From the NCBI RefSeq assembly GCF_009729855.1, contig NZ_WODA01000017.1, forward strand, positions 176,269 through 240,268: a DNA stretch of 64,000 nt. Reading direction: 5' to 3'. The stretch is from Agromyces luteolus (GTDB taxonomy: Bacteria > Actinomycetota > Actinomycetes > Actinomycetales > Microbacteriaceae). The notes under the pieces were generated by a model, which had not been told where the DNA came from, searched no databases, and worked only from the letters and a program-made list of their open reading frames with translations. Position numbers and translations under genes: made by a program. The first letter of the stretch is position 1; each line of letters opens with the position of its first letter. Shown here one piece after another: positions 57,037 through 64,000 of the stretch.

Positions 57037-58719
57037 ATGACTTCCGAATGGTGGCGCACCGCCGCGATCTACCAGATCTACCCACGGTCCTTCGCCGACG
57101 CGAACGGCGACGGCATGGGCGACCTGGCCGGCATCCGCTCGCGCCTGCCCGAGCTCGCCGACCTCGGCGTCGACGCGATCTGGCTGTCGCCGTTCTACAC
57201 GTCGCCCCAGAAGGACGCCGGCTACGACGTCGCCGACTACTGCGACGTCGACCCCCTGTTCGGCACGCTCGCCGACTTCGACGACATGCTCGCCGAGGCG
57301 CACCGGCTCGGACTGAAGGTCATCGTCGACCTCGTCCCGAACCACTCCAGCGACCGGCACGTGTGGTTCCAGCAGGCGCTCGCGGCCGCGCCCGGCAGCC
57401 CGGAGCGCGCCCGCTACATCTTCCGCGACGGCAGGGGCGCCGACGGCGAGCTGCCCCCGAACAACTGGGAGTCCGTGTTCGGCGGGTCGATGTGGACCCG
57501 CACGACGAACCCCGACGGCACCCCCGGCCAGTGGTACCTGCACATCTTCGACAGCTCGCAGCCCGACTTCGACTGGGAGCAGGAGGAGGTCCGCGAGGAG
57601 TTCCGCCGCATCCTGCGGTTCTGGCTCGATCGCGGCGTCGACGGGTTCCGCGTCGACGTGGCGCACGGCCTCATCAAGGCCGCGGGACTCCCCGACTACA
57701 CCCCGCCGGCCGACGCCGGCTCGATGGGCGGCAACCAGCACGGCCTCGAGGCCGGCGTGCCGCTCGAACCCGAGATCCACGATGAGAACCTCGGCGCGCC
57801 CTACTGGGGCCAGGAGGGCGTGCACGACGTCTACCGCGACTGGCGCCGGGTGCTCGACGAGTACGACGGCGAGCGGATCCTCGCCGCCGAGGCCTGGGTC
57901 GACCCGCTCTCGCGCGTCGCCAAGTGGGTCCGCCCCGACGAGATGCACCAGGCGTTCAACTTCGCCTACCTCGAGACGCCGTTCGAGGCGGCGCCGCTGC
58001 GCGCCGTGATCGACCGCTCGATCGAGACGTTCGGCGCCGTCGGCGCACCGTCGACGTGGGTGCTCTCGAACCACGACGTCATCCGCCACGCCTCGCGCCT
58101 CGCGCTCACCGCCGACAGCCTGCAGGGCCACGGCATCGGGCCGAAGAGCCCCGGCCTGCCCGATCCGGTGGTCGGCCTCCGCCGCGCACGTGCCGCGACC
58201 GCGCTCATGCTCGCGCTGCCCGGCTCCGCCTACCTCTACCAGGGCGAGGAGCTCGGCCTGCCCGAGGCCATCGACCTCCCCGACGAGGCCCGCCAGGACC
58301 CGACCTGGTTCCGCACGAACGGCGAGCGCTACGGCCGAGACGGATGCCGCGTGCCGCTGCCCTGGGAGGCCGACGCGCCGGCGTACGGCTTCGGCCCGGC
58401 CGACACGACGTGGCTCCCCCAGCCCGCCGAGTGGGCGGACTTCGCCCGCGACCGCCAGCGCGGCGTCGCCGGTTCGACGCTCGAGCTGTACCGCTCGCTC
58501 CTCGCCGAGCGCCGCGCGCGCTCGCTCGCGACCGGCGAGCTCGAGTGGCTCGACGGGTTCGGCGACGACGTCCTCGCCGTCCGCAACGGCACTGTGATCG
58601 TCGTGGCCAACACGGGCTCGTCGCCCGTCGAGCTCCCCGAGGGCGACGTGATCCTCGCGAGCGCCGACCTCGACGGCCGCACCCTCCCGGGCGACACCAC
58701 CGCCTGGCTCGCCGCGTAG
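57037..58719 (+). CDS. GH13 alpha-glucosidase (oligo-1,6-/alpha-amylase family)
   Basis: 560 residues. The GH13 barrel opens WWRTAAIYQIYPRSFADANG. The catalytic nucleophile is Asp207 in GFRVDVAHGL, the acid Glu285 in LAAEAWVD, and the third Asp347 in LSNHDVIRH. The calcium-site-like DLVPNHSSDRH is also present. It hydrolyses imported maltose and maltodextrins to glucose and is divergent from malEFG. No signal peptide is seen, so it is cytoplasmic. The ATG at 57037 lies 30 bases after the LacI-type box; a weak ribosome site (TTAAGGTTTTCTCC) precedes it. Confidence 0.93.
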   Translation: MTSEWWRTAAIYQIYPRSFADANGDGMGDLAGIRSRLPELADLGVDAIWLSPFYTSPQKDAGYDVADYCDVDPLFGTLADFDDMLAEAHRLGLKVIVDLVPNHSSDRHVWFQQALAAAPGSPERARYIFRDGRGADGELPPNNWESVFGGSMWTRTTNPDGTPGQWYLHIFDSSQPDFDWEQEEVREEFRRILRFWLDRGVDGFRVDVAHGLIKAAGLPDYTPPADAGSMGGNQHGLEAGVPLEPEIHDENLGAPYWGQEGVHDVYRDWRRVLDEYDGERILAAEAWVDPLSRVAKWVRPDEMHQAFNFAYLETPFEAAPLRAVIDRSIETFGAVGAPSTWVLSNHDVIRHASRLALTADSLQGHGIGPKSPGLPDPVVGLRRARAATALMLALPGSAYLYQGEELGLPEAIDLPDEARQDPTWFRTNGERYGRDGCRVPLPWEADAPAYGFGPADTTWLPQPAEWADFARDRQRGVAGSTLELYRSLLAERRARSLATGELEWLDGFGDDVLAVRNGTVIVVANTGSSPVELPEGDVILASADLDGRTLPGDTTAWLAA

Positions 58720-58786
58720 CGCGCGCCGCGCCCCGCGCGCCGCACCCCGCACCCCGCGCGCGCTCCGCGCGCCCGCGTTTGACACC

Positions 58787-58848
58787 TCGTGCATGAGAAT
58801 CCGCCCGATGGCCCCGCACAGCGGCTCGTCGGGCGGATTATCATGCGT
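58787..58848. repeat. Intergenic inverted repeat, copy B
   Basis: TCGTGCATGAGAATCCGCC pairs with GGCGGATTATCATGCG, one mismatch in the core; inner part also folds (CGCCCGATG...CGTCGGGCG). It lies between the convergent stops of the alpha-glucosidase and the DUF559 gene and runs 8 bases into the latter. Confidence 0.75.
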
Positions 58849-59827
58849 CCTCATCATCGGGGCTGCGACGGTCGGCAGCCACGTCGGTCAGCGCCGACAC
58901 CGGGAGCGCCGGCTCGTACGGGCCTCGGCCCGACCACCGGTGCTCACCGCGCCCGACCAAAGCGAGTATGCCGGTGCGCGTGCGGTCCCAATCGTCGATG
59001 ACCTGACGATAGCTGAGCCTGAGCACGACGTACCCGCGCGCGACGAGGATGAAGTCCCGGCGCCGATCCTCCTCGAACGCCTCGCCGGTGTGGAATCGCC
59101 TCCCGTCTACTTCGATGACGAGCCGATCGCCGACGAGGAAGTCGACCGATCCCACGTCTTCGATCGGCGCCTGGGCGCGGAACGCGATCCGTGCCGATCG
59201 AAGCAGCAGACGGATCCTCGTCTCGAGACCCGACTGGCTCAAGGGGTCGGCACGATCGATGAGCACACTGCGCGTGCGAGGCATCTGCGACCTGATGAGG
59301 TCGAGGTGTTCCATGTGGAGCGCGCCTCGTTCGAGGGCCGAGTCGACGGTGGCCAGTGCGTCGGCTGGATCAGTGCACGCGAACATCTCGGCCAGGGCGA
59401 GCGTGAGCGGGTCGCGCGCGCGATCGAACCCGCCTCGGGTGCTGTAATGCACGCACACTCGGTGGGCCTCACGGTCGAGCCTCGTCCGGCGGTCGTTCGG
59501 CGAGAACAGTCGGCCGGTCGAGTGCCGCACGCGCACGTGAAGGCGATCATCGTCATGGAGCCAGAGACCGTGCAGTCGCGCCACCGTCGCGCCGGTCGCC
59601 GTGCCACCGACCCGGACCGCGCGCACGATGTCGACCGGCGCTTCGGCGCCGGCGTACCATCCGTTGCGCACGCGTCGGATCACGCCGGACGTCTCGGCCG
59701 CGGTCACGTCGTCCCTCGTGCAGCCGATTTCGAGGAGTCGTTTCAAGGGAAGCACGCCGCCGTGATAGCGCAGGCGCTCGGCAATCGAGGTCATGGCACG
59801 ATCGTGTACACCGCTGCGCGCGCTCAT
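58841..59827 (-). CDS. AbiEi-like/DUF559 endonuclease-like protein
   Basis: 328 residues. The N-terminal part (about 15-60) reads LRYHGGVLPLKRLLEIGCTR, then VRNGWYAG, like the AbiEi antitoxin-type winged helix. Residues 230-300 (SVDFLVGDRLVIEVDGRRFH, EEDRRRDFILVARGYVVLRL) match the DUF559/Vsr-like nuclease fold, with Asp in 'DFLVG' and Glu in 'VIEVDG'. This two-part architecture is frequent in Microbacteriaceae and its function is not known; it has no toxin partner here. ATG 59827 is the longest start; ATG 59794 (MTSIAERL) may be the true one. Confidence 0.75.
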   Translation of the reverse strand: MSARSGVHDRAMTSIAERLRYHGGVLPLKRLLEIGCTRDDVTAAETSGVIRRVRNGWYAGAEAPVDIVRAVRVGGTATGATVARLHGLWLHDDDRLHVRVRHSTGRLFSPNDRRTRLDREAHRVCVHYSTRGGFDRARDPLTLALAEMFACTDPADALATVDSALERGALHMEHLDLIRSQMPRTRSVLIDRADPLSQSGLETRIRLLLRSARIAFRAQAPIEDVGSVDFLVGDRLVIEVDGRRFHTGEAFEEDRRRDFILVARGYVVLRLSYRQVIDDWDRTRTGILALVGRGEHRWSGRGPYEPALPVSALTDVAADRRSPDDEDA

Positions 59828-59881
59828 GGACGATGAACTCGGTCTGTGCTGCGATCACGCCGTTTCAAGGGCGTGGAGGAC

Positions 59882-60021
59882 GAATGAGAATCGACCGGAT
59901 GGTGCCTCCTGACGGGCTGACCACCGGAATCTCATACACGAGACCAGACGCCCAGCGCTGTGCGCATGAGAATCGACCGGATGGCGCCTCCTGACGGGCT
60001 GACCACCGGAATCTCATGCAC
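59882..60021. repeat. Intergenic inverted repeat, tandem copies C1 and C2
   Basis: Two near-identical units about 82 bases apart (59882-59940 and 59962-60021): ATGAGAATCGACCGGATGG..., each ending CCGGAATCTCAT. Within the shared 50 bases I see a single difference (T/C) before the last three. They fill most of the 212-base gap between the DUF559 gene and the M23 peptidase gene. Confidence 0.75.
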
Positions 60022-60039
60022 CCCGCGACGGATGCCGCG

Positions 60040-62619
60040 TCAGTTCGTGTTCGCGTAGAGCCACTCGAGCGGGTCGACCCAGTACCCGTCGATCCCGCCG
60101 ATGCGGATCTCGAAGTGCAGGTGCGGGCCGGTCGACATGCCCGTGTTGCCGGTCGTGCCGAGCACGTCGCCGACCTCGACGGTGTCGCCGACCTCGAAGC
60201 GGCGCGAGCCGTACTCCATGTGCGCGTACACGCTCGTGACGACCTGGCCGTCGATCACGTGGTCGATCATCGTGACGACGCCGAGCGAGCCGCCCGCGTC
60301 GGTCGAGTTCGACACGACGCCGTCGGCGATCGCCTGGATCTGCGCACCGAGGCCGGGGTTGAAGTCCTGCCCGTGGTGGTCCGACGAGCATCCGTAGCAG
60401 TTGCGGTAGCCGAACCGGTCGCCGATGTGCACGCCGACCGCGAAGGGCCACTGGATGGTGCCGAGCGGGTTGTTCGTGAACGTCGCCTCGGCGCGGATGC
60501 CGGCCGCCTGCGCGTACTCCTCGATGGTCTGCGCCTGGTAGTCCTCGCGCCCGATGCCGGCGGCGAGCGTGCCGCCCGAGATGTCGACGCGCTGCCCGTC
60601 GAGGGTCGTGCCGGTCGTCTGCGAGAGCGCCATCGCCTGCACCTCGGCCGGGGTGAGGAGCGAGAGCGAGGGGACGGATGTCGCGACGGCGAGCATCGCG
60701 ACGAATCCCATGGCGACGACGCTCGCGAAGCGGGTGGTGAGCGCGCGCTTCCGGGTTCGCCCGGGCGCGGCCTTGGACGAGAACGGTCCGTCCTCGGGCC
60801 GTCCGTCCGGTCGCTGCGGTGCCCGTCGATCCGCCGGGGTCCGTCGGCCGACGGGCGTGCGGTGAGCGGATGCCGCAGGCGCGCCTCGTCCGCCGGAGCC
60901 GGCGTCGGCACCGCGCCCGTCGAGCCGGGCGGCCTCGACGGCGGCGTCGAGGTCGCGGGCCTCGCGATGCCCGAGCCCGAACAGGTCGCTCACGTCGTTC
61001 GCGGTGATGACTGCGGGGTCGGATGCCGCGGCGCGCCGCGCATCGGCGGGGAGCGCGTCGAGTCGCGGAGCCTCGCGCCCGGACGCGGCCGCCGCGCGAC
61101 CGTCGCCGGGACGGGTCGGACGCGGCTGAGCGTCCGACCGGGCGGCGAGTCGCGGGTCGCGCGACCCGACGGGAGGCTGCGCCGCCGGGTGCGGGGCGCC
61201 TTGACGCTCGCCCGCACCGGGAGCGCGTTCGGCACGAGCGGCCGCCTGGGCGGCGCGCGGGTCGGGGTGCGGATGCCGCGGCGCGCCGGGCTGCGGGCGC
61301 TCCTGCGACGGCGGGGCGGGCCTGCGCTCGGGGGCGGGCCTGCGCTCGAGGTTCGGCCTGCGCTCGGTGTTCGGCGTGCGCTCTGGGTTCGGCCTGCGCT
61401 CGGGGATCGGTCCGCGAGGCGCGGCCTCGGGCGCGTGCCGCTCCGATCGCGTCGGCGACGACGACCCGTCGGGCCCGGCCGTGCCGGCCGCACCGGCCGT
61501 GGCCGGACGAGCGGACGACGCACCGTCGGGACCCTGACCCGGCTGCGGCCGCCGCGGAGCACCGTCGGACTGCTGCCGGACGCGCGGGTCGTCGAGACGG
61601 CCACCGGCCGGAGCACCGGGCCGCGGCATTCGCGCGGCCGCGGCCGGGGCCTCGGGGCGCTGGTCGGGAGCGGGGCGCGGAATCGGGCCGCGCTGCGCGG
61701 CCTCGCGGCCGCCGGTCGGGGCGGCGTCGGGGCGGCGCTGCGGCGTCCACCCCGGCGCGGGCGCACCCGCTTCGGGGCGGTACGGCCGGTCGACCGGCGC
61801 GTTGGCCGCGGCGGGACCGACCGGGCGAGCCGGCTGCGTCGCGGGGGTCGGGGTCGCACGAGCCGGGTGGCCGGGAACCGAGCTCGTGGGCGGCGGCGGC
61901 GTCGCGGAGGCCCGGGTCGCACGAGCCGGCTGGCCGGGAACCGAGCCCGTGGGCGCCTGCGCCGGCGTCGCGGGCGTCGGGGTCGCACGAGCCGGAGGGC
62001 CGGGAACCGAGCCCGTGGGCGGGAGCGCCGGCGACGCGGCGCCCCGCGAAGCGGGTGCGGGCCGGTCGGCGCGAAGCCCGGAGCCCGGAACGTCGACGGG
62101 ACCGGCGGCCGCGCGGCGGCCGGTCCGCGGTGCGGGGTTCGCGGGTGCAGCGGGGGCGGCGGCGGATGCCTCCCGGCGCGCGGCCGACGACTCGCGGCGC
62201 GTGGGCGTGGGCTCCTCCGCGGGGAGGGGGTCGCGCCGCAGGCGGCGCGACTCCGTCGGCGCACCGGGCTGGGTCGTCGGGCGAGCCGCGCCGGACGGGA
62301 GGTGGGCCGGGCCGGCATCGACCGCCGCCTCGCGGCGATCGCGAGGACGCAGCGGCCCCGTGGCATCCGCCCGTCGCCTGGGTTCGCTCTCAGGGCCCGC
62401 CACCGATGCCGCTCCGCCTCGCGACGGCAGGTACGACTCGAACGAGACGCCCCCGGACACACCGACGGCCGAGTCGCCGACCCGTCGGTCGGCCGGCTCG
62501 GCCGGTGAGGAAGCAGAGGAACGGTCCCGCAGTTCGCGGCGCGTCGGCGTGCGCTCGGACCGCAATCGGTCTCTGGTGCCTGGCGCTGAATGGTCGGGCA
62601 CGAGGGGGGACTCGGGCAC
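60040..62619 (-). CDS. M23-family peptidase with long disordered N-terminus
   Basis: 859 residues. The first 600 are extremely Pro/Arg/Ala-rich and disordered, with short repeats (ERRPNLERRPAPERRPAP; TGSVPGQPARAT). A membrane helix follows (FASVVAMGFVAMLAVATSVP). The C-terminal 160 residues form the M23 (LytM) domain: zinc ligands in SDHHGQDFNPGL (H..D) and the PHLHFEIRIGG (HxH) motif, complete. It should cleave peptidoglycan cross-bridges, with the catalytic part outside the membrane. The N-terminal part is probably cytoplasmic. Start ATG at 62619. Confidence 0.85.
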   Translation of the reverse strand: MPESPLVPDHSAPGTRDRLRSERTPTRRELRDRSSASSPAEPADRRVGDSAVGVSGGVSFESYLPSRGGAASVAGPESEPRRRADATGPLRPRDRREAAVDAGPAHLPSGAARPTTQPGAPTESRRLRRDPLPAEEPTPTRRESSAARREASAAAPAAPANPAPRTGRRAAAGPVDVPGSGLRADRPAPASRGAASPALPPTGSVPGPPARATPTPATPAQAPTGSVPGQPARATRASATPPPPTSSVPGHPARATPTPATQPARPVGPAAANAPVDRPYRPEAGAPAPGWTPQRRPDAAPTGGREAAQRGPIPRPAPDQRPEAPAAAARMPRPGAPAGGRLDDPRVRQQSDGAPRRPQPGQGPDGASSARPATAGAAGTAGPDGSSSPTRSERHAPEAAPRGPIPERRPNPERTPNTERRPNLERRPAPERRPAPPSQERPQPGAPRHPHPDPRAAQAAARAERAPGAGERQGAPHPAAQPPVGSRDPRLAARSDAQPRPTRPGDGRAAAASGREAPRLDALPADARRAAASDPAVITANDVSDLFGLGHREARDLDAAVEAARLDGRGADAGSGGRGAPAASAHRTPVGRRTPADRRAPQRPDGRPEDGPFSSKAAPGRTRKRALTTRFASVVAMGFVAMLAVATSVPSLSLLTPAEVQAMALSQTTGTTLDGQRVDISGGTLAAGIGREDYQAQTIEEYAQAAGIRAEATFTNNPLGTIQWPFAVGVHIGDRFGYRNCYGCSSDHHGQDFNPGLGAQIQAIADGVVSNSTDAGGSLGVVTMIDHVIDGQVVTSVYAHMEYGSRRFEVGDTVEVGDVLGTTGNTGMSTGPHLHFEIRIGGIDGYWVDPLEWLYANTN

Positions 62620-62784
62620 GTGGGGGACTTTCGCTCGTTCGGGGGGCTGACGGGGGGCTCGTGCTCACCGGGCAGGGCCGAGATCACGGATCGATAAAGC
62701 GTAACCGGTCGATGGGCGGAACGCCACGTGGATGCGATATACGGAGAAGGTCGTCCGGATGCGATGTGGAGCGGGTCCGCGGGC

Positions 62785-63618
62785 TCAGGCGCCCGCCTCC
62801 TCGAGCAGCGCGGCCAGGTCGTCGAACAGCGACGGCGCCGCCGCGACGAGCATCCGGTCGCTCTCGGCAACTCCGCCGAGCCCGCCGACCCGACCGCCCG
62901 CCTCCCGCACGATCAGGGCGCCCGCCGCGTGATCCCAGGGGTTCAGCCCGAATTCGTAGAACGCGTCGAGCCGCCCGGCGGCCACGGCGCCGAGGTCGAG
63001 CGCGGCCGACCCGATGCGACGGATGTCGCGGATGCGCGGCAGCACGTCCACGAGCACCTTCGCCTGGCTCGCGCGCCGCTCGGCGGCGTACCCGAACCCG
63101 GTCGCGACGAGCGCGCGCGAGAGGTGCACGTCCTCGTTCACGCGCAGGGCGTGCGAGCCGAGCCCGTCCACGAGTCGGGCCCCGCCCCCGACGCTCGCCT
63201 CGAACACCTCTCCCGTCACCGGGTTCACGACGATCCCGGCGAGCGCGTGCCAGTGCCCGGGGTCGGGCGGGCCGTCGACGACCGCGATGCTCACCGACCA
63301 CGACGGGATGTCGTAGAGCAGGTTCACGGTGCCGTCGATCGGGTCGACGACCCAGTTCAGGCCGCTCGAGCCGACGTGCGTGTCGTCCTCCTCGCCGAAG
63401 ATCCCGTCGTCGGGGCGCGCGTCGAGGATCATGGCGCGGATGCGCTCCTCGGTGTCGCGGTCGACGGCGGTCACGACGTCGGTCGGCGTGGACTTCGTCG
63501 CGGCGACCGAGATGCCGCGCCGGCGTTCCTCGAGCGCGGTCTGGGCGACGGTCGTCGCGATCCGGCGGGCGATGGCGAGCAGGTCGACGGATGCCGCGTC
63601 CGCGGCGTTCTGGGTCAT
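62785..63618 (-). CDS. Inositol monophosphatase family protein
   Basis: 277 residues. Metal-binding motifs are present: FGEEDD (Glu), WVVDPIDGTVN (DPIDGT) and PWDHAAGALIV (WDxAAG). It hydrolyses inositol-1-phosphate or related phosphomonoesters with magnesium. It may also be a SuhB-like or histidinol-phosphatase-like enzyme. The N-terminal SPTDVVTAVDRDTEERI is standard. The ATG at 63618 is the only good start. Confidence 0.9.
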   Translation of the reverse strand: MTQNAADAASVDLLAIARRIATTVAQTALEERRRGISVAATKSTPTDVVTAVDRDTEERIRAMILDARPDDGIFGEEDDTHVGSSGLNWVVDPIDGTVNLLYDIPSWSVSIAVVDGPPDPGHWHALAGIVVNPVTGEVFEASVGGGARLVDGLGSHALRVNEDVHLSRALVATGFGYAAERRASQAKVLVDVLPRIRDIRRIGSAALDLGAVAAGRLDAFYEFGLNPWDHAAGALIVREAGGRVGGLGGVAESDRMLVAAAPSLFDDLAALLEEAGA

Positions 63619-63695
63619 GCCCCCACGCTACGCCCGCCCCCGTGCCCGTCGAACGGACATGACGCGCGAGCCCGCGGCATCCGCCCCGCCATTGC

Positions 63696-63829
63696 TGCGC
63701 ATGAGAATCCGGCCGGTGCCGTCCCCAGGCACCCCATCACCCGGATCTTCATGCACCCAGATCTCGCGCGAATGAGAATGCGGCCGGTGCAGTTCCCTGG
63801 CGCCCCATCGCCCGGATTCTCATGCACCC
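63696..63829. repeat. Intergenic inverted repeat, tandem copies D1 and D2
   Basis: D1 (63696-63757) and D2 (63768-63829), spaced by 71 bases, with arms GCATGAGAATCCGG / CCGGATTCTCATGC; D1's right arm is altered (GGATCTTCATGC). Inside each is a second imperfect palindrome (GGCCGGTGC...GGCGCC). They are upstream of the inositol monophosphatase gene. Confidence 0.75.
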
Positions 63830-63898
63830 ACGTTGCAGCACGCATCCCGCGGCATCCGCCCCGACAACGGACTCCGGCATCCGCCCCCGGCAACGGAA

Positions 63899-63922
63899 GA
63901 AGCCCCGGCGAACCGGGGCTTC
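63899..63922. terminator. 10-bp perfect hairpin near window end
   Basis: GAAGCCCCGG, loop CGAA, CCGGGGCTTC. A stable tetraloop hairpin, possibly a terminator of a gene transcribed from beyond the window. Confidence 0.55.
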
Positions 63923-63943
63923 CAGATGGTGGCGAGTGAGGTG

Positions 63944-64000
63944 TCTGAGTTCACGACATGTGTCACAGGTGATACGTCGCTCATGTCTCGTGACATAGGT
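63944..64000. mobile_element. Possible end of an insertion sequence
   Basis: GACATGTGTCACAGGTGATA and GCTCATGTCTCGTGACATAG are unlike the GC-rich surroundings. The segment resembles, from memory, the ends of IS481-type elements in Microbacteriaceae, with GTGACAT/ATGTGTCAC-like dyads. The rest lies outside the window. Confidence 0.3.

Overview
The window is high-GC actinobacterial DNA. Dense genes, GTG starts, 'GGATGCC'-rich sequence and the mix of protein families suggest a Microbacteriaceae-type genome such as Agromyces or a close relative. That is an inference from composition and protein style, with no marker gene to prove it. Most of the window is ordinary chromosome, but about 22 kb in the middle encodes a contractile injection system of the extracellular/cytoplasmic (eCIS) type.

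Layout. 1-7.3 kb: end of a PLP-enzyme-like gene, a Stealth-family capsule phosphotransferase, a metallophosphoesterase, a small membrane protein, and a DosR-like module (universal stress protein, DevS-like kinase, DevR-like regulator) with a DosR-type box between the divergent genes. 7.3-13.2 kb: a rhamnose-type ABC importer operon with a divergent LacI regulator and a palindromic operator. 13.2-26.5 kb: a GIY-YIG-like protein, a DEAD-box helicase with a repetitive RNA-binding tail, an aldo/keto reductase, a TetR regulator, a cysteine-free HesB-like protein, two MFS exporters around an alpha/beta hydrolase, a zinc-ribbon protein with Ig-like repeats, and an acyl-CoA dehydrogenase. About 26.9-27.7 kb: tRNA-Met, tRNA-Thr and a DUF4190 protein.

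28-52.8 kb: the injection-system locus. The minus strand from 50.0 to 30.5 kb carries a LuxR-type regulator, a DUF4255 terminator protein, an AAA ATPase, a DUF4157 (eCIS-core) protein, a 1299-residue cargo-like protein ending in a deaminase fold, the sheath, tube proteins, small assembly proteins, a disordered 'VQR'-rich protein, a LysM hub, a VgrG-like spike, gp25, baseplate J and tail protein I. Many junctions overlap by 1-4 bases, implying translational coupling. The PAAR tip and a membrane Ig-like protein are divergent at the upstream end; a large BTAD-type regulator faces the operon at the other end. No tail-fibre gene and no obvious immunity gene for the deaminase are visible.

52.8-64 kb: a malEFG-type maltodextrin importer divergent from an alpha-glucosidase, with overlapping promoters and two LacI-type boxes; an AbiEi-like/DUF559 nuclease-like protein; an M23 peptidase with a very long Pro/Arg-rich N-terminal part; and an inositol monophosphatase. 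A family of about 60-bp imperfect inverted repeats (core GCATGAGAATCCGG...CCGGATTCTCATGC) occurs six times in four intergenic places. The last 55 bases may be the end of an insertion sequence.

The most interesting system is the injection apparatus with its deaminase-tipped protein. That protein shares a distinctive N-terminal motif, LQRxAGNxAVSxLV, with the separately encoded DUF4157 protein, which suggests a common loading signal.
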